A stretch of 64,000 nt of DNA, from positions 62,001-126,000 of the forward strand of contig JAPUET010000024.1 of NCBI GenBank assembly GCA_027492465.1. The letters run 5' to 3'. The DNA is from Candidatus Saccharimonadota bacterium (GTDB taxonomy: Bacteria; Patescibacteriota; Saccharimonadia; Saccharimonadales; Saccharimonadaceae). The stretch's first letter is position 1, and every line of letters starts with the position of its first letter. Positions 1 to 8,682 of the stretch are shown one piece after another. Position numbers and translations under genes: made by a program. Below the pieces are notes generated by a model. It was not told the DNA's origin and ran no database searches. It was given only the letters and a program-made list of their open reading frames with translations.

Positions 1-512
1 TTATGCTCTGGTGCGAATTCGTGGTGCATTTGGGCGAGGACTTTCGCCTCGGTATCAAACGAGCCAACATGGAGCGTTTGTATGCAGGCGCCTTCATGTA
101 GCGTTTCCAGGCGCACTTTATCAAGGTTTGCCGGTGGGTCTTTTTCGCTGACTTTTTGCAATGCCTCCTGGAACATAGCTTCGGTAATCCACTCGGGTTG
201 CAAAATCATCAGCGTGAAATCCCACTGCGACTTATCGCGCGCGGTGGTAAAGCTCGACATATCATCTGCCCACCACAGGCCCTCCAGTGGCATGACCACA
301 TAGTCTTTACCAAGGTTCAACTTGCTGGCAAACTTTAGCTTATACGCCACCGGGTAGAGCGCACGAATAGCCTCGGCAAACTCCGGGCTTGTATTTGGGT
401 CGCCATGTCCGTCTATCATCAGGTACTGGCGGGGTGGAATATCGACGATTGCCAGCTCGTGGTGTGCGGCGCTGTAGTCAGATATTTCCTTTTTGAGGTC
501 TACTTTTTGCAC
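1..512 (-). CDS. GyrI-like small-molecule-binding domain protein (3' end outside window)
   Basis: Reading the minus strand from a GTG at 512 gives 170 codons without a stop, leaving the window at its left edge. The product starts VQKVDLKKEI and contains a GLWWADDM motif and a DKSQWDFTLMILQPEW stretch, which I recognise from the GyrI-like (SOUL/Rob-type) effector-binding family of about 200 residues. These usually bind small molecules; some are stand-alone. The GTG lies just after the TAG of the DUF1697 gene (517-519), so the two are probably co-transcribed. I see no clear Shine-Dalgarno site, so coupling is likely. About 30 C-terminal residues are missing. Function beyond ligand binding is unknown. 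Confidence 0.8.
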   Translation of the reverse strand, partial: MQKVDLKKEISDYSAAHHELAIVDIPPRQYLMIDGHGDPNTSPEFAEAIRALYPVAYKLKFASKLNLGKDYVVMPLEGLWWADDMSSFTTARDKSQWDFTLMILQPEWITEAMFQEALQKVSEKDPPANLDKVRLETLHEGACIQTLHVGSFDTEAKVLAQMHHEFAPEH

Positions 513-516
513 ACTG

Positions 517-1059
517 CTATTGTACCAGTTCTGCCAACTTCCGCGCCGTATTCACATTACGCACGGTCATTTGGCTATAGAGTTTACTGCCGACGAGCTT
601 TTGTAAACTGCCTTTCAACTGGTTAGCCCGAGTGATATTGGCAAGCACAGCACCATCGAGGTATATCATGGTTTCTATTTCTGGTTTGTGACCGATTTTC
701 TTCAAAACATCAGACGTATTAATTTCGTCAAATAGATACAGCACGTCGGACTTTTGGCCTGATTTGTCAGGCTTGGGCGCGTCATTCGTCCAGTCGGCCG
801 GAATCTTCGCCGCAATCGCTTTTATTTTTTCGCCGGGCAAGAGGAGCGTTGGGATACTAAATCCAAACCGCTTTTCAAGCGCCGCCTGTACGTCTTCGCA
901 CTTTAGCTTATGCTCACTGGTAAATACTGCGTTGCCGGAATTAAGGTAAATCACCACATCACTACAGCCCAACCCCTCAAGCACTGCCTTAAAGTCTGCC
1001 TTCGGCACGCGGTGGTTCCCGCCAACATTCACCCCACGTAGCAATACAACATATTTCAT
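517..1059 (-). CDS. DUF1697 family protein
   Basis: 180 residues, the normal length for DUF1697. The N-terminus MKYVVLLRGVNVGGNHRV is the family hallmark (LLRGINVGG), followed by YLNSGNAVF and a GFSIPTLLL segment. It is a soluble cytoplasmic alpha/beta protein of unknown biochemical role that is widespread in bacteria. It is the second-last gene of a minus-strand run of four tightly packed small genes (2315 down to 1). The gap to the upstream VOC gene is only 4 bases, which suggests translational coupling. Confidence is high for the family and low for function. Confidence 0.88.
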   Translation of the reverse strand: MKYVVLLRGVNVGGNHRVPKADFKAVLEGLGCSDVVIYLNSGNAVFTSEHKLKCEDVQAALEKRFGFSIPTLLLPGEKIKAIAAKIPADWTNDAPKPDKSGQKSDVLYLFDEINTSDVLKKIGHKPEIETMIYLDGAVLANITRANQLKGSLQKLVGSKLYSQMTVRNVNTARKLAELVQ

Positions 1060-1063
1060 GGTT

Positions 1064-1966
1064 CTAATACTCTGCGATAATGATTTTGTGCTGCTCCATC
1101 ATTATTTTGTATGCATCAGGCTTTTTCATTAATTCGCCCATATTTTCTGGTACGATCTGCCAACTTACGCCGTATTTATCTTTGCACCAACCACACTGCT
1201 CAAATTCTGGAACACTCGATAATTTGCCCCAGAAGTAATCTATTTCATCTTGGTCTTTACACACAACACTGTATGAAACTGCTTCGCTAAAGTGCTGTTC
1301 TTGATCGGTGCCATTATCCATCGCTGACATCCATTCCCCCGGCGCAAGCTCCATATCCCCATAGGCCACCGATTCACCAGCTTTTGCCGGGCCAGTATCC
1401 TCCTCATACTTCATAACGTAGCCGACGCGCGCATCTTTAAATACCGATACGTAAAAGTTAATCGCTTCTTGCGCCTTATTTTGTACCCTACCCGAAAACA
1501 ACAGACTTGGAACTATGCAGGTAAATTCACCTTGTGGCTCCAGTACCATCAATTGCCAGCTATAGCCGTATTTATCTTGCACCCAGCCGTAGTACTCACT
1601 AAATGGATACTTACCAAGCTCCATCAGTACTTCGCCGCCTTCGGCTAATTTCGCCCATACTTGGTCAAGATGCTCTCGCGCCTCAGGATCCTCTTTGGTA
1701 TTAAAATTCACAAACGTAGAGTTCGCTGGGGTTGGCGTAAACTCAGGTCCAGCATTAATCAGCGTAAAATCATGCCCCGCAAGCATCATGTCAATCGTAA
1801 GGTCTTTGCCGGCGAGCTCACGCTGAAAATCAGCCAAGCCATCTTCTTCGCTCTCTGGATATTTGCTACCACCCGTTATTTTGCTCCCCGGGAAGATCGA
1901 TGTATAGAAGTCGGCCATTTCTCGCGCGTTACCCCGGCACCATAAGTTTGGGGTTATCTTTTGCAT
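1064..1966 (-). CDS. VOC/PhnB-like protein, two tandem domains
   Basis: 300 residues made of two glyoxalase/PhnB-like repeats. The first begins ITPNLWCRGNAREMADFY and the second at about residue 150 (CIVPSLLFSGRVQNKAQEAINFY). Each ends in a DKYGYSWQ/DKYGVSWQIVP motif, as in the '3-demethylubiquinone-9 3-methyltransferase' group of the vicinal oxygen chelate superfamily. Despite that name, these proteins lack a methyltransferase fold; they are metal-binding or resistance-like proteins of uncertain substrate. It sits 4 bases after the DUF1801 gene, as so often for PhnB-like proteins, which supports a shared operon. Confidence 0.85.
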   Translation of the reverse strand: MQKITPNLWCRGNAREMADFYTSIFPGSKITGGSKYPESEEDGLADFQRELAGKDLTIDMMLAGHDFTLINAGPEFTPTPANSTFVNFNTKEDPEAREHLDQVWAKLAEGGEVLMELGKYPFSEYYGWVQDKYGYSWQLMVLEPQGEFTCIVPSLLFSGRVQNKAQEAINFYVSVFKDARVGYVMKYEEDTGPAKAGESVAYGDMELAPGEWMSAMDNGTDQEQHFSEAVSYSVVCKDQDEIDYFWGKLSSVPEFEQCGWCKDKYGVSWQIVPENMGELMKKPDAYKIMMEQHKIIIAEY

Positions 1967-1970
1967 TGCA

Positions 1971-2315
1971 TTAGCTCCTTTCGTTTACTTGCTCTTTTCG
2001 GTATACGATTACTCGTTTAATGACATCAATCGGTAATGGTTGGTTATTCGGAAACTGCACCGAACCTTTGCCTTGCTTATATTTCGAAAATTCCTTCGCA
2101 AAGGCCTCGTGGCCATTTGGCGTTGCATAAAACCCAATATGTTTTTCATATCCGGCAAAATACACGAGAGGCTTGCCATTCTGTTTATAGGCCGGCATCC
2201 CATACGATACCGACTCCACGGCATCAGGTGCTACAGCTCGTACCAGCTCGCGCATGGTAAGTAAGCGGTTTTTCACTTCGCCCTCGAATTGGTTGATATA
2301 CGCCTCCACATCCAT
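1971..2315 (-). CDS. DUF1801 (YdhG-like) protein
   Basis: 114 residues starting MDVEAYINQFEGEVKNRL, with the family's SYGMPAYKQNGKPLVYFAGYEKHIGFYATP core and a C-terminal GKGSVQFPNNQPLP motif. DUF1801 proteins have a small frataxin/YdhG-like fold; Bacillus YdhG has been proposed as an iron chaperone, but the role is not settled. It is first in a minus-strand operon with VOC, DUF1697 and GyrI-like genes, a combination common in bacterial accessory operons. Start chosen from the conserved N-terminus. Confidence 0.85.
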   Translation of the reverse strand: MDVEAYINQFEGEVKNRLLTMRELVRAVAPDAVESVSYGMPAYKQNGKPLVYFAGYEKHIGFYATPNGHEAFAKEFSKYKQGKGSVQFPNNQPLPIDVIKRVIVYRKEQVNERS

Positions 2316-2349
2316 AGGCCAACCCCCTTACTTAAGCTTATAAAGCCTA

Positions 2350-2664
2350 TTATATACGTTTACGCCTTGCCTGAACAATCCATCGCGCTACGACCCAAAT
2401 AGTAATTCCAACCCCACCAAGAGATGTAGCAATCATGACGTTAAAATACATTACTCCTGTAGGATTAGTCTGTTTGCGTACGCCGTCTGAGCATAGTTCG
2501 CTGCTGCCAGGATGTAATGAAGGGCTAGGCACTTTCTTGCACTCACCATACGAAACAAAATCCACAGTCGAAGGAATGATACCACTTTGAACGGCCCGTA
2601 ACCGTACGTAGGGTGGTAGCAAGATGAGTGCAAGGAGCCCAATGATGATGAAAGCTTTCTTCAT
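2350..2664 (-). CDS. small two-TM membrane protein, unknown
   Basis: 104 residues. A hydrophobic segment at about residues 4-22 (AFIIIGLLALILLPPYV) and another at about 74-95 predict an N-in/C-in hairpin with an external loop carrying two cysteines (C42, C58) that could form a disulfide. The C-terminus is basic (ARRKRI). It lies 9 bases downstream of a DUF2207-like gene and is probably co-transcribed with it. I recognise no family. Confidence 0.6.
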   Translation of the reverse strand: MKKAFIIIGLLALILLPPYVRLRAVQSGIIPSTVDFVSYGECKKVPSPSLHPGSSELCSDGVRKQTNPTGVMYFNVMIATSLGGVGITIWVVARWIVQARRKRI

Positions 2665-2673
2665 AGCTACTCC

Positions 2674-3672
2674 TTATGAACCCGGTCCACCCGTGCGGTT
2701 CATCAAACTTATTAGTCTCACAAAACTATACATTGCATTTGCAAATTTCTCCGCAGTAAAATCAGCCGGATTAGCGCTACTATACCAATCAGGGCGAGTG
2801 TTGGTAGCCACATAATACTGCCCGAGTTGCGTTAGCCAACGCTCTCCCTCGCCAAACATAATGGCATACGGCAGCAATCTCTCGGTTTGACCGTCTGACT
2901 GCTGCGCCGTACTGATATACATACGCAGCCCTTTGACGCGTCGATACACCGCGAGGCCTTTATCGGTAAGCGGCCGCAAGGTAAGTCCAAGCAATAACAC
3001 AAAGATTCCCGCCACTAACGCAAACAGACTAAGCGTCACAGCTGCGAGAATAAACAACCCTACCGCCACCCGCTTAAATACCCTCGTCTTTGCCTCATCC
3101 CTCCCACGCAGGCCATCCGGACCATCGGTAATTTTCTTCACTTTTTCAGGATTATCGGCCAGTCGTGTTGGGAACAGTATATCTTTCCGAAGTGCCGTAG
3201 TACTCACCTTTGCGCCAACAGATAGCTCTTGGAATACATCTTGCAGCACTTCTTTTTCTTCTTCCCGCAAATCGTCAACTGGCCGCACAATTTCCAGCTC
3301 GTACTCCACTGCCCACGGTGACAAAAAGCTGCTTTGCCGTATCTCATATATTTTTATATAGCCACGTATTGCAAAGTCAATTAACTCTGCGGCTAATGTA
3401 GAGCCTACCGAAAGCGCAGCTATCATTTCAACTACTGGTAACGAAACGTCTTGTAGTGATTCTGGCGTAGGCGCAATCACTCCAAGCTCAGCTTTACGCG
3501 CCGACCATCTGGTATAGCAAATTATCATAAACACAAGGATACAAACCGCTAGCACTCCGACACTTGTATTTACAATATGCCATATCGGCGCCCACGCATT
3601 CCATATCGATGAAGCGGTGTCGATGTGCTGTCCAAGCGCCTGGTAGTGCGACATGTCGCTCGCGTCTGTCAT
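2674..3672 (-). CDS. DUF2207-like membrane protein
   Basis: 332 residues with TM segments at about 32-55 and a paired hydrophobic stretch at about 204-232. The C-terminal part (YRRVKGLRMYISTAQQ ... RLLPYAIMFGEGERWLTQL) resembles the cytoplasmic C-terminus of DUF2207/YciQ-type predicted membrane proteins. The long N-terminal extracellular domain of full DUF2207 proteins is absent, so this is a short version. Its start is 3 bases after the thioredoxin stop, suggesting one transcript. Function unknown. Confidence 0.6.
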   Translation of the reverse strand: MTDASDMSHYQALGQHIDTASSIWNAWAPIWHIVNTSVGVLAVCILVFMIICYTRWSARKAELGVIAPTPESLQDVSLPVVEMIAALSVGSTLAAELIDFAIRGYIKIYEIRQSSFLSPWAVEYELEIVRPVDDLREEEKEVLQDVFQELSVGAKVSTTALRKDILFPTRLADNPEKVKKITDGPDGLRGRDEAKTRVFKRVAVGLFILAAVTLSLFALVAGIFVLLLGLTLRPLTDKGLAVYRRVKGLRMYISTAQQSDGQTERLLPYAIMFGEGERWLTQLGQYYVATNTRPDWYSSANPADFTAEKFANAMYSFVRLISLMNRTGGPGS

Positions 3673-3675
3673 ACT

Positions 3676-4014
3676 TTAGCCTTTAGCAAGCTGCTGCAAC
3701 ATATCTGCTAAATGAGCTTTCGGTGCCATACCAACCAATCGTTCAACTTCTTTGCCACCTTTAAATATCGGCATGTTCGGGATACTTTGTACTTTGTATT
3801 CGCCCGCAAGCTCGGCGTTATCTTGGGTATCTTCAATGTCAACTTTAACAATATCAGCTATAGCATCTTGCTCTTCTGCGACATCGTGCAACAATGGCGC
3901 CATTGCACGGCACGGTGGGCACCATTCGGCCCAAAAGTCTACCAGTACTACCTTATCGCTTTTTAGTACCTTTTCTTCAAACTCCTGCTTTGTTGTAATT
4001 GTATATAAAGCCAT
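3676..4014 (-). CDS. trxA: thioredoxin
   Basis: 112 residues with the classic WCPPC redox motif at residues 31-35 after a VVLVDFWAE strand, a partner-binding SIPNMPIF loop with the cis-proline, and a final helix. WCPPC instead of WCGPC raises the disulfide redox potential slightly and occurs in many CPR thioredoxins. It should reduce cytoplasmic disulfides. A minus-strand -10 (TAATAT, 4021-4026) lies only 6 bases before the ATG, so the transcript probably starts at or next to the start codon. Confidence 0.93.
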   Translation of the reverse strand: MALYTITTKQEFEEKVLKSDKVVLVDFWAEWCPPCRAMAPLLHDVAEEQDAIADIVKVDIEDTQDNAELAGEYKVQSIPNMPIFKGGKEVERLVGMAPKAHLADMLQQLAKG

Positions 4015-4058
4015 ATAACCATATTACACCTGATTAAACCTTAAAGCGATCGTATACC

Positions 4059-4547
4059 TTATTGATGGTAGTCGTAACTGAGACGATTATACTCGTCTAG
4101 CGGGTATATATCTGCGCCATTATTATTCCATAGGGCGAAATGAGCTACCCGAGCCTGCATAACCAAGCGACTGCACGTCGTACAATAAGGATCGCCGGCA
4201 TCCGTAAAATTACCAGCTTCATCAATCCGCATAAAGTAAAGGGTCGCGCCAGCCATACGGTCTGGCGCCGACCCGCATCCATCTAAGACCGCATTCCATT
4301 CAGCGTGCACACAGCATGTTTTGTCATATTTTGGCCTGCGCGTTAGGTCAAAGTTTATAGTACAGGCACGCTGCGACTCATCACCGAGCGGTGGAGCATT
4401 ATAGCCTCTTCCGATTACTCGGCCATCAAGGGCAACAATCGCCGACCCACACTTGGCCCGAAGACACGTCGCTTCCGTGGCCACCTGCGCGGCCTCCTCA
4501 AAAAAAGGTCTGATGCTCGCTACGGCTTCGCCTTCTATCCGTATCAT
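4059..4547 (-). CDS. CMP/dCMP deaminase-like zinc hydrolase
   Basis: 162 residues of the cytidine/deoxycytidylate deaminase superfamily. The zinc site is visible: HAE at 81-83 (H81 ligand, E83 proton shuttle) and Cys122/Cys125 in YCTTCSRL. The TCLRAKCGSAIV strand near residue 27 and GRGYNAPPLG loop match ComEB-type dCMP deaminases, which supply dUMP for thymidylate synthesis. The usual PCxxC proline is present one residue early (DPYCTTC). Substrate is not proved; it could deaminate another cytosine compound. It follows a zeta-like kinase gene with a 10-base gap. Confidence 0.8.
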   Translation of the reverse strand: MIRIEGEAVASIRPFFEEAAQVATEATCLRAKCGSAIVALDGRVIGRGYNAPPLGDESQRACTINFDLTRRPKYDKTCCVHAEWNAVLDGCGSAPDRMAGATLYFMRIDEAGNFTDAGDPYCTTCSRLVMQARVAHFALWNNNGADIYPLDEYNRLSYDYHQ

Positions 4548-4557
4548 TCTCTCTCTT

Positions 4558-5214
4558 CTAAGACTTAAGTCTTGCTATTGTTAGTTTTAAGGCGGCTAGA
4601 ACTTTTTTGTGATCAAATACAGATGCATCATCAAGCATTACATCGGCAGTGTATACATTAAAAAATCGTTTTAAATGAATTTTTTGATCAGGAATCAACT
4701 GATAAAATCGCTCCGCAGTGGACGTGGGAGTATCACCTCGTGCGGCTATAAGTTCACGCATTTTTTCTTCAGATAGGTTGTACCCGATAATAAACAGCGT
4801 GTACCCTTGAGCCTCAAAAATGGGTAAAATTCTATCATAATACCAGGTGATAATCCCATCCCGAATCACGAGCCCATTATTTGTTAAACTACTGAGTCGC
4901 TTATATAAGTTCATCGTATAACGCCAGGTAATGTTATGTAGTTCATCCGTCATAGCAAGTTCAGGTTTCAACCTTAAAACTGCCCGCTTCACTCCATCGT
5001 TTTCCAATCGAATACCGTGCAGCTCTTCGGCTATCTTAGCCGATAATGTAGACTTACCAACGGCATTACCCCCTGCAAATACAACAAGCACTTTAGGATT
5101 CATCTCGTTGATATGCTCAAGTTTTTGAAAAAACTCACCATCTAGATAGTCACGCAGTTCTGGATCAATGCCTTCATCTGTATCGTTGCGGTATAAGGGC
5201 GAAAGTTTATTCAT
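4558..5214 (-). CDS. zeta-toxin-like P-loop kinase
   Basis: 218 residues from the chosen ATG at 5214, preceded by an AGAGG ribosome site at 5-6 bases. A longer open frame to 5316 would overlap the upstream sulfurtransferase and lacks such a site. Walker A is GGNAVGKST at about 48-56, within VLVVFAGGNAVGKSTLSAK, the pattern of zeta toxin/UDP-sugar kinase-like or DUF-type AAA kinases. A conserved R-D-G stretch (VIRDGIITWYYDR) follows. No antitoxin gene is next to it, so I would not call it a toxin. It may phosphorylate a small molecule. Confidence 0.65.
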   Translation of the reverse strand: MNKLSPLYRNDTDEGIDPELRDYLDGEFFQKLEHINEMNPKVLVVFAGGNAVGKSTLSAKIAEELHGIRLENDGVKRAVLRLKPELAMTDELHNITWRYTMNLYKRLSSLTNNGLVIRDGIITWYYDRILPIFEAQGYTLFIIGYNLSEEKMRELIAARGDTPTSTAERFYQLIPDQKIHLKRFFNVYTADVMLDDASVFDHKKVLAALKLTIARLKS

Positions 5215-5227
5215 ATATACCTCTAAT

Positions 5228-6139
5228 TTAAGCGACGATTCCAACTTTAGCGTCATGCCGTACTTTGCATGCATTGGTATGAAATAGTAAGTCAGCATCT
5301 TCTTTACACGTTTCACAAATTAACACTAAGTCGTTACATTCTGCGAGTGCACAATTTTCAAAGTTGCTTGTTTTACCAGCGCAGTGTGTGCATTCACCAA
5401 TCGTTTTAGTATGGTCGCTGAAATTTACCGTCATGCGGTTATCGAATACGCGTAAACTCCCCTCCCACAGTCCATCGTCACCATACGCTTCACCATATTT
5501 CACAATGCCACCATCAATTTGATAGACATCTTTAAAGCCACGTTTTTTCATCATGGCGCTAATCACTTCGCAGCGAATGCCGCCCGTGCAATATGTTATG
5601 ACCTTTTTATTTTTAATGTCGTCATATTTATTGCTCTCTAGCTCGGCAATAAAATCTCGGCTAGTGTTAGTATTCGGAACAATGGCATTTTTGAATTTAC
5701 CAATTTTTGCTTCGTGCTCGTTACGGCCGTCAAAAAACACCACGTCATCGCCAAATTGTTCTACCAGTTCATGAACTTGTTTCGGTTTTAGGTGTTGGCC
5801 ACCATCGACTACACCCTTTTCATCGACTTCAAATTCATCGTCACTATTTTGAAACCCAACCAGTTCGCGGCGGTGTTTTACACTCATGCGAGGAAAATCT
5901 TCGCGCGTGCCGTCGCTCCATTTAAAAACAATGTCTTTAAATCCTTCGAGCTTCTTGGTCTCTTTGATGTACTTTTTTAGATCATCCATCTCGCCACCAA
6001 CGGTACCATTAAGGCCTTGGCGGGTGATTAGAATGCGCCCACGTAAATTAAGCGAATCGCAAAGTGTTTTTTGCCATAACTTCACTACCTCAGGATCAGC
6101 GAGGGGTGTGAATTTGTAGTACAACAATATTTTCTGCAT
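5228..6139 (-). CDS. trhO: tRNA U34 hydroxylase / rhodanese-like protein TrhO
   Basis: 303 residues. An N-terminal acylphosphatase-like domain (RGRILITRQGLNGTVGG, about 34-50) is followed by a rhodanese domain with active-site loop CTGGIRCE, catalytic Cys184, and a C-terminal cysteine-rich tail (CTHC, CETC). This order is that of YceA/TrhO, which hydroxylates uridine 34 of tRNA on the way to cmo5U/mo5U. The -10 box TATACT (minus, 6148-6153) is 8 bases before the ATG, predicting a leaderless mRNA. Family assignment is firm; the tRNA role is by homology. Confidence 0.9.
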   Translation of the reverse strand: MQKILLYYKFTPLADPEVVKLWQKTLCDSLNLRGRILITRQGLNGTVGGEMDDLKKYIKETKKLEGFKDIVFKWSDGTREDFPRMSVKHRRELVGFQNSDDEFEVDEKGVVDGGQHLKPKQVHELVEQFGDDVVFFDGRNEHEAKIGKFKNAIVPNTNTSRDFIAELESNKYDDIKNKKVITYCTGGIRCEVISAMMKKRGFKDVYQIDGGIVKYGEAYGDDGLWEGSLRVFDNRMTVNFSDHTKTIGECTHCAGKTSNFENCALAECNDLVLICETCKEDADLLFHTNACKVRHDAKVGIVA

Positions 6140-6178
6140 TACCTATTAGTATAGCAAAAAATGACCCCTGTTACTATA

Positions 6179-6436
6179 TTAGTCTACTACTGCAGCGAGC
6201 TTCATGCGTCGCACGGCAAATACAACTGCAACTACAGAAAACGAGGTAAATAGCAGGCCGCTAACACATAGGTGTAGTAAACTTGCGCCCTGAAACAGAA
6301 GTGCCGTCCCGCTAATGAGTGTGCCTGCAATGAGGCCGAGTTCCACTTTTACGAGGGATTTGTTTGGTCGCGCCAATAAGACAATGGCGATGATTAGGCT
6401 AATAATTGCGATAACAATATGTGTAAGTAACATCAT
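6179..6436 (-). CDS. small three-TM membrane protein, unknown
   Basis: 85 residues, strongly hydrophobic, with predicted membrane spans at about 3-22, 30-49 and 54-73, and short charged ends. The ATG at 6436 lies 7 bases after a TATACT -10 (minus, 6444-6449), so the transcript is probably leaderless. No family recognised. Confidence 0.6.
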   Translation of the reverse strand: MMLLTHIVIAIISLIIAIVLLARPNKSLVKVELGLIAGTLISGTALLFQGASLLHLCVSGLLFTSFSVVAVVFAVRRMKLAAVVD

Positions 6437-6473
6437 AAATTTTAGTATAGCATAAGTAGATCTTCTGAAATAC

Positions 6474-6502
6474 TTGACAAAGCATTAAAAGTTTGCTATA
6501 AT
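6474..6502 (+). promoter_or_regulatory. consensus promoter of RNase J gene
   Basis: TTGACA (6474-6479), a 17-bp spacer and TATAAT (6497-6502) with an extended TG just upstream. It is a perfect sigma-70-type match and drives the plus-strand gene at 6614, leaving a leader of about 105 nt. Confidence 0.9.
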
Positions 6503-6509
6503 GAGAATA

Positions 6510-6613
6510 GCTAATATTTCTTGTAGCAACTTTCTTTCCGTTAACTTCACGGAAGAGCAATATTTTTTTACCTCTGTAAAAATAAATGATTTAACAACAA
6601 ATTAAGGAAAAAC
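6510..6613 (+). promoter_or_regulatory. 5' leader of RNase J mRNA
   Basis: About 105 nt between promoter and ATG, unusually long for this window. It holds a small hairpin (TTCCGT 6536-6541 with ACGGAA 6549-6554) followed by a T-rich run at about 6564-6570, and an AAGGA ribosome site 7 bases before the ATG. RNase genes often control their own leaders; that is only a suggestion here. Confidence 0.45.
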
Positions 6614-8530
6614 ATGAACCAACAAGCTAAAAAGCTACGTGGCGCGGCTATTCGCGCCCAAAAACGTAACCAAGATAACGCCGTGCGTGCGGTAAGTAAA
6701 CACGGAAGTGCCCAGACGATGCAAGTAAAACCCTTCCCGCTCGCAGCGTCTACTAAAACTAAACTCAAACTTACTTTTCTAGGCGGCCTCGAAGACGTCG
6801 GTGAAAAAAATATGGCCGTTATAGAATACCAAAACGAGGCGATTATTCTAGACTGCGGAAACAACCTTGGCGTAGACTTACCGGGCATTAATTACGAGAT
6901 CAACGACACAGCGTACCTGGAAACAATTAAGCACAAGATTAAAGCCTACGTCATTACACACGGCCACCTTGATCATATCGGTGGGCTGCGCCATACGGTA
7001 CCGAAATTCCCAGCACCCATATACGGTTCGCGCTACACTGTAAGCGTAATAGAAAAGACTTTTGCAGAAGATAGTCTGCTTAGTGGCGGTAACTTTGTGC
7101 CCGATTTTGTTACAGCCGATCTTGAAAGCCACGCTAGTTTGAGGGTGGGCCAGTTTGCTTTAGAATTTATTCGGATTACCCATTCCCTACCCGATGCAGC
7201 CGCACTATGCATTACTACTCCAGTGGGTCGCATTATCGCAACCGGTGATTTTCGGCTCGACCCTGAACCACTCGACCACAAGCCGAGTGACGTTACGCGG
7301 CTGAAAGAGTTGGGCGACAAAGGCGTATTGTTACTACTGAGCGATAGCAGTTACGCCGATGTCGAAGGGCGCGTACCTACCGAAAGCACCTTGCAGCAAA
7401 GTTTTCACGATATTATCGGTAATGCCGAAGGACGTATATTTGTCGCGGCATTTTCTAGTAACATGAACCGTGCCCAAATGATTATCAACGCGGCAGTCGC
7501 GGCCGGTCGCAAAATTGCACTGGATGGCCGCGGTATGATGAACTACGCCGAAATTGCCGTTCGCCAAGGAGTATTGCGAATACCAAAAGGGGTTATCGTG
7601 CCCGTTGCCGAAGCCTCGTCTATCCCAAACGATAAAATTTTAGTCATGTGCACCGGTGGCCAGGGCGAGCCAAATGCCGCCTTGCAACGCATGAGCGAAG
7701 GCAACCACAAACACGTAAAGTTACACCAAGGCGACACCGTTGTTATCAGCTCGTCGCCAATTCCTGGTAACGAAGTGAGTTACGATATGCTGGGCAACCA
7801 GTTAAGCAAGCTTGGCGTGCATTTATTTCGCCACCCAACGCACGAATTGGATGGCTGTGGACCACTTCATGTTTCGGGCCACGCCCGCCGCGGAGAACTG
7901 CGCGAGATGATCCAGTTAACGAGACCAAAGTTTTTTATACCCGTACATGGCGGTGCCCTGCGTCGAAAGTATCACGCCGAACTTGGTATAGAAGAAGGTA
8001 TTCCCAGAAAGCATGTTGCCCTGCCTAGCAACGGCGACAGTCTTTACTTCACCGCAACGTCAATGGAGTCGGCCGGAAAAGTTCCGCACGGTAGTCTACT
8101 TGTAGATCAAAACGATACCGTCGTTGACGGTATCGTCGTAAAAGACAGGCTCATGCTGAGCGATCAGGGAATTTTGACTGTGGTTATAACGCTTCACGCT
8201 AGTTCTGGCCAGCTGCTGGTACACCCAGACATTATTAGCCGCGGGTTTATTGCCCTTAAAGATAACGGCCAACTCCTTGGCACATTTCGAAACGAACTAC
8301 GCACTATTATTGCAAGGCGTTACAAACGAACCCATATCGAGCGCTTTAAGCAAGAGCTGCGCGATTACATCACCCACTTTATGTATGAACACACGGGTCG
8401 AAGCCCCATCATTATTCCTGTAGTTAATATAGTTAGCGACAAGTCATTACAGACAAAACACGCCATCAAAGAACCGGCACATTTTCAAGAGCTACGCGCT
8501 CAACTTGTTGGTCACGATCAACGCGACTAG
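6614..8530 (+). CDS. rnj: ribonuclease J
   Basis: 638 residues, longer than the usual 550-560 because of an N-terminal basic extension of about 50 residues. The metallo-beta-lactamase motif HGHLDH is at about 116-121, followed by the beta-CASP domain (LLLLSDSSYADVEG, SSNMNRAQM) and a C-terminal HVSGHARRGELREMIQLTRPKFFIPVHG motif, all typical of RNase J. It degrades and matures RNA with 5'-3' exo- and endonuclease activity, the central mRNA decay enzyme in bacteria lacking RNase E. The basic N-tail may bind RNA. It has its own consensus promoter and a clear ribosome site. Confidence 0.95.
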   Translation: MNQQAKKLRGAAIRAQKRNQDNAVRAVSKHGSAQTMQVKPFPLAASTKTKLKLTFLGGLEDVGEKNMAVIEYQNEAIILDCGNNLGVDLPGINYEINDTAYLETIKHKIKAYVITHGHLDHIGGLRHTVPKFPAPIYGSRYTVSVIEKTFAEDSLLSGGNFVPDFVTADLESHASLRVGQFALEFIRITHSLPDAAALCITTPVGRIIATGDFRLDPEPLDHKPSDVTRLKELGDKGVLLLLSDSSYADVEGRVPTESTLQQSFHDIIGNAEGRIFVAAFSSNMNRAQMIINAAVAAGRKIALDGRGMMNYAEIAVRQGVLRIPKGVIVPVAEASSIPNDKILVMCTGGQGEPNAALQRMSEGNHKHVKLHQGDTVVISSSPIPGNEVSYDMLGNQLSKLGVHLFRHPTHELDGCGPLHVSGHARRGELREMIQLTRPKFFIPVHGGALRRKYHAELGIEEGIPRKHVALPSNGDSLYFTATSMESAGKVPHGSLLVDQNDTVVDGIVVKDRLMLSDQGILTVVITLHASSGQLLVHPDIISRGFIALKDNGQLLGTFRNELRTIIARRYKRTHIERFKQELRDYITHFMYEHTGRSPIIIPVVNIVSDKSLQTKHAIKEPAHFQELRAQLVGHDQRD

Positions 8531-8542
8531 GTTATTTACCTT

Positions 8543-8682
8543 TTGCGTTATTGGCAAACTGTTATATACTAAAACGACTATGATTCATTAGAATCCTCTA
8601 TTCGTGCATGCTGGGACGTGACCAGCCGCTGGCGATTATTCACTGCGTCTACTAAACTAGTTCAAAGAAAGGTTTTTTCACG
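8543..8682 (+). promoter_or_regulatory. promoter and leader of ABC exporter operon
   Basis: A likely promoter TTGCGT (8543-8548), 16-bp spacer, TATACT (8565-8570). The roughly 105-nt leader has two small hairpins (GATTC/GAATC near 8582-8595 and GCTGG/CCAGC near 8610-8626) and ends in AAAGAAAGG before the TTG start. Exporter leaders of this kind can sense translation blockage, but no leader peptide is evident. Confidence 0.5.

Noticed and set aside
4558-5214. Zeta toxin of a toxin-antitoxin pair
   Set aside because: No small antitoxin gene next to it; neighbours are a sulfurtransferase and a deaminase.
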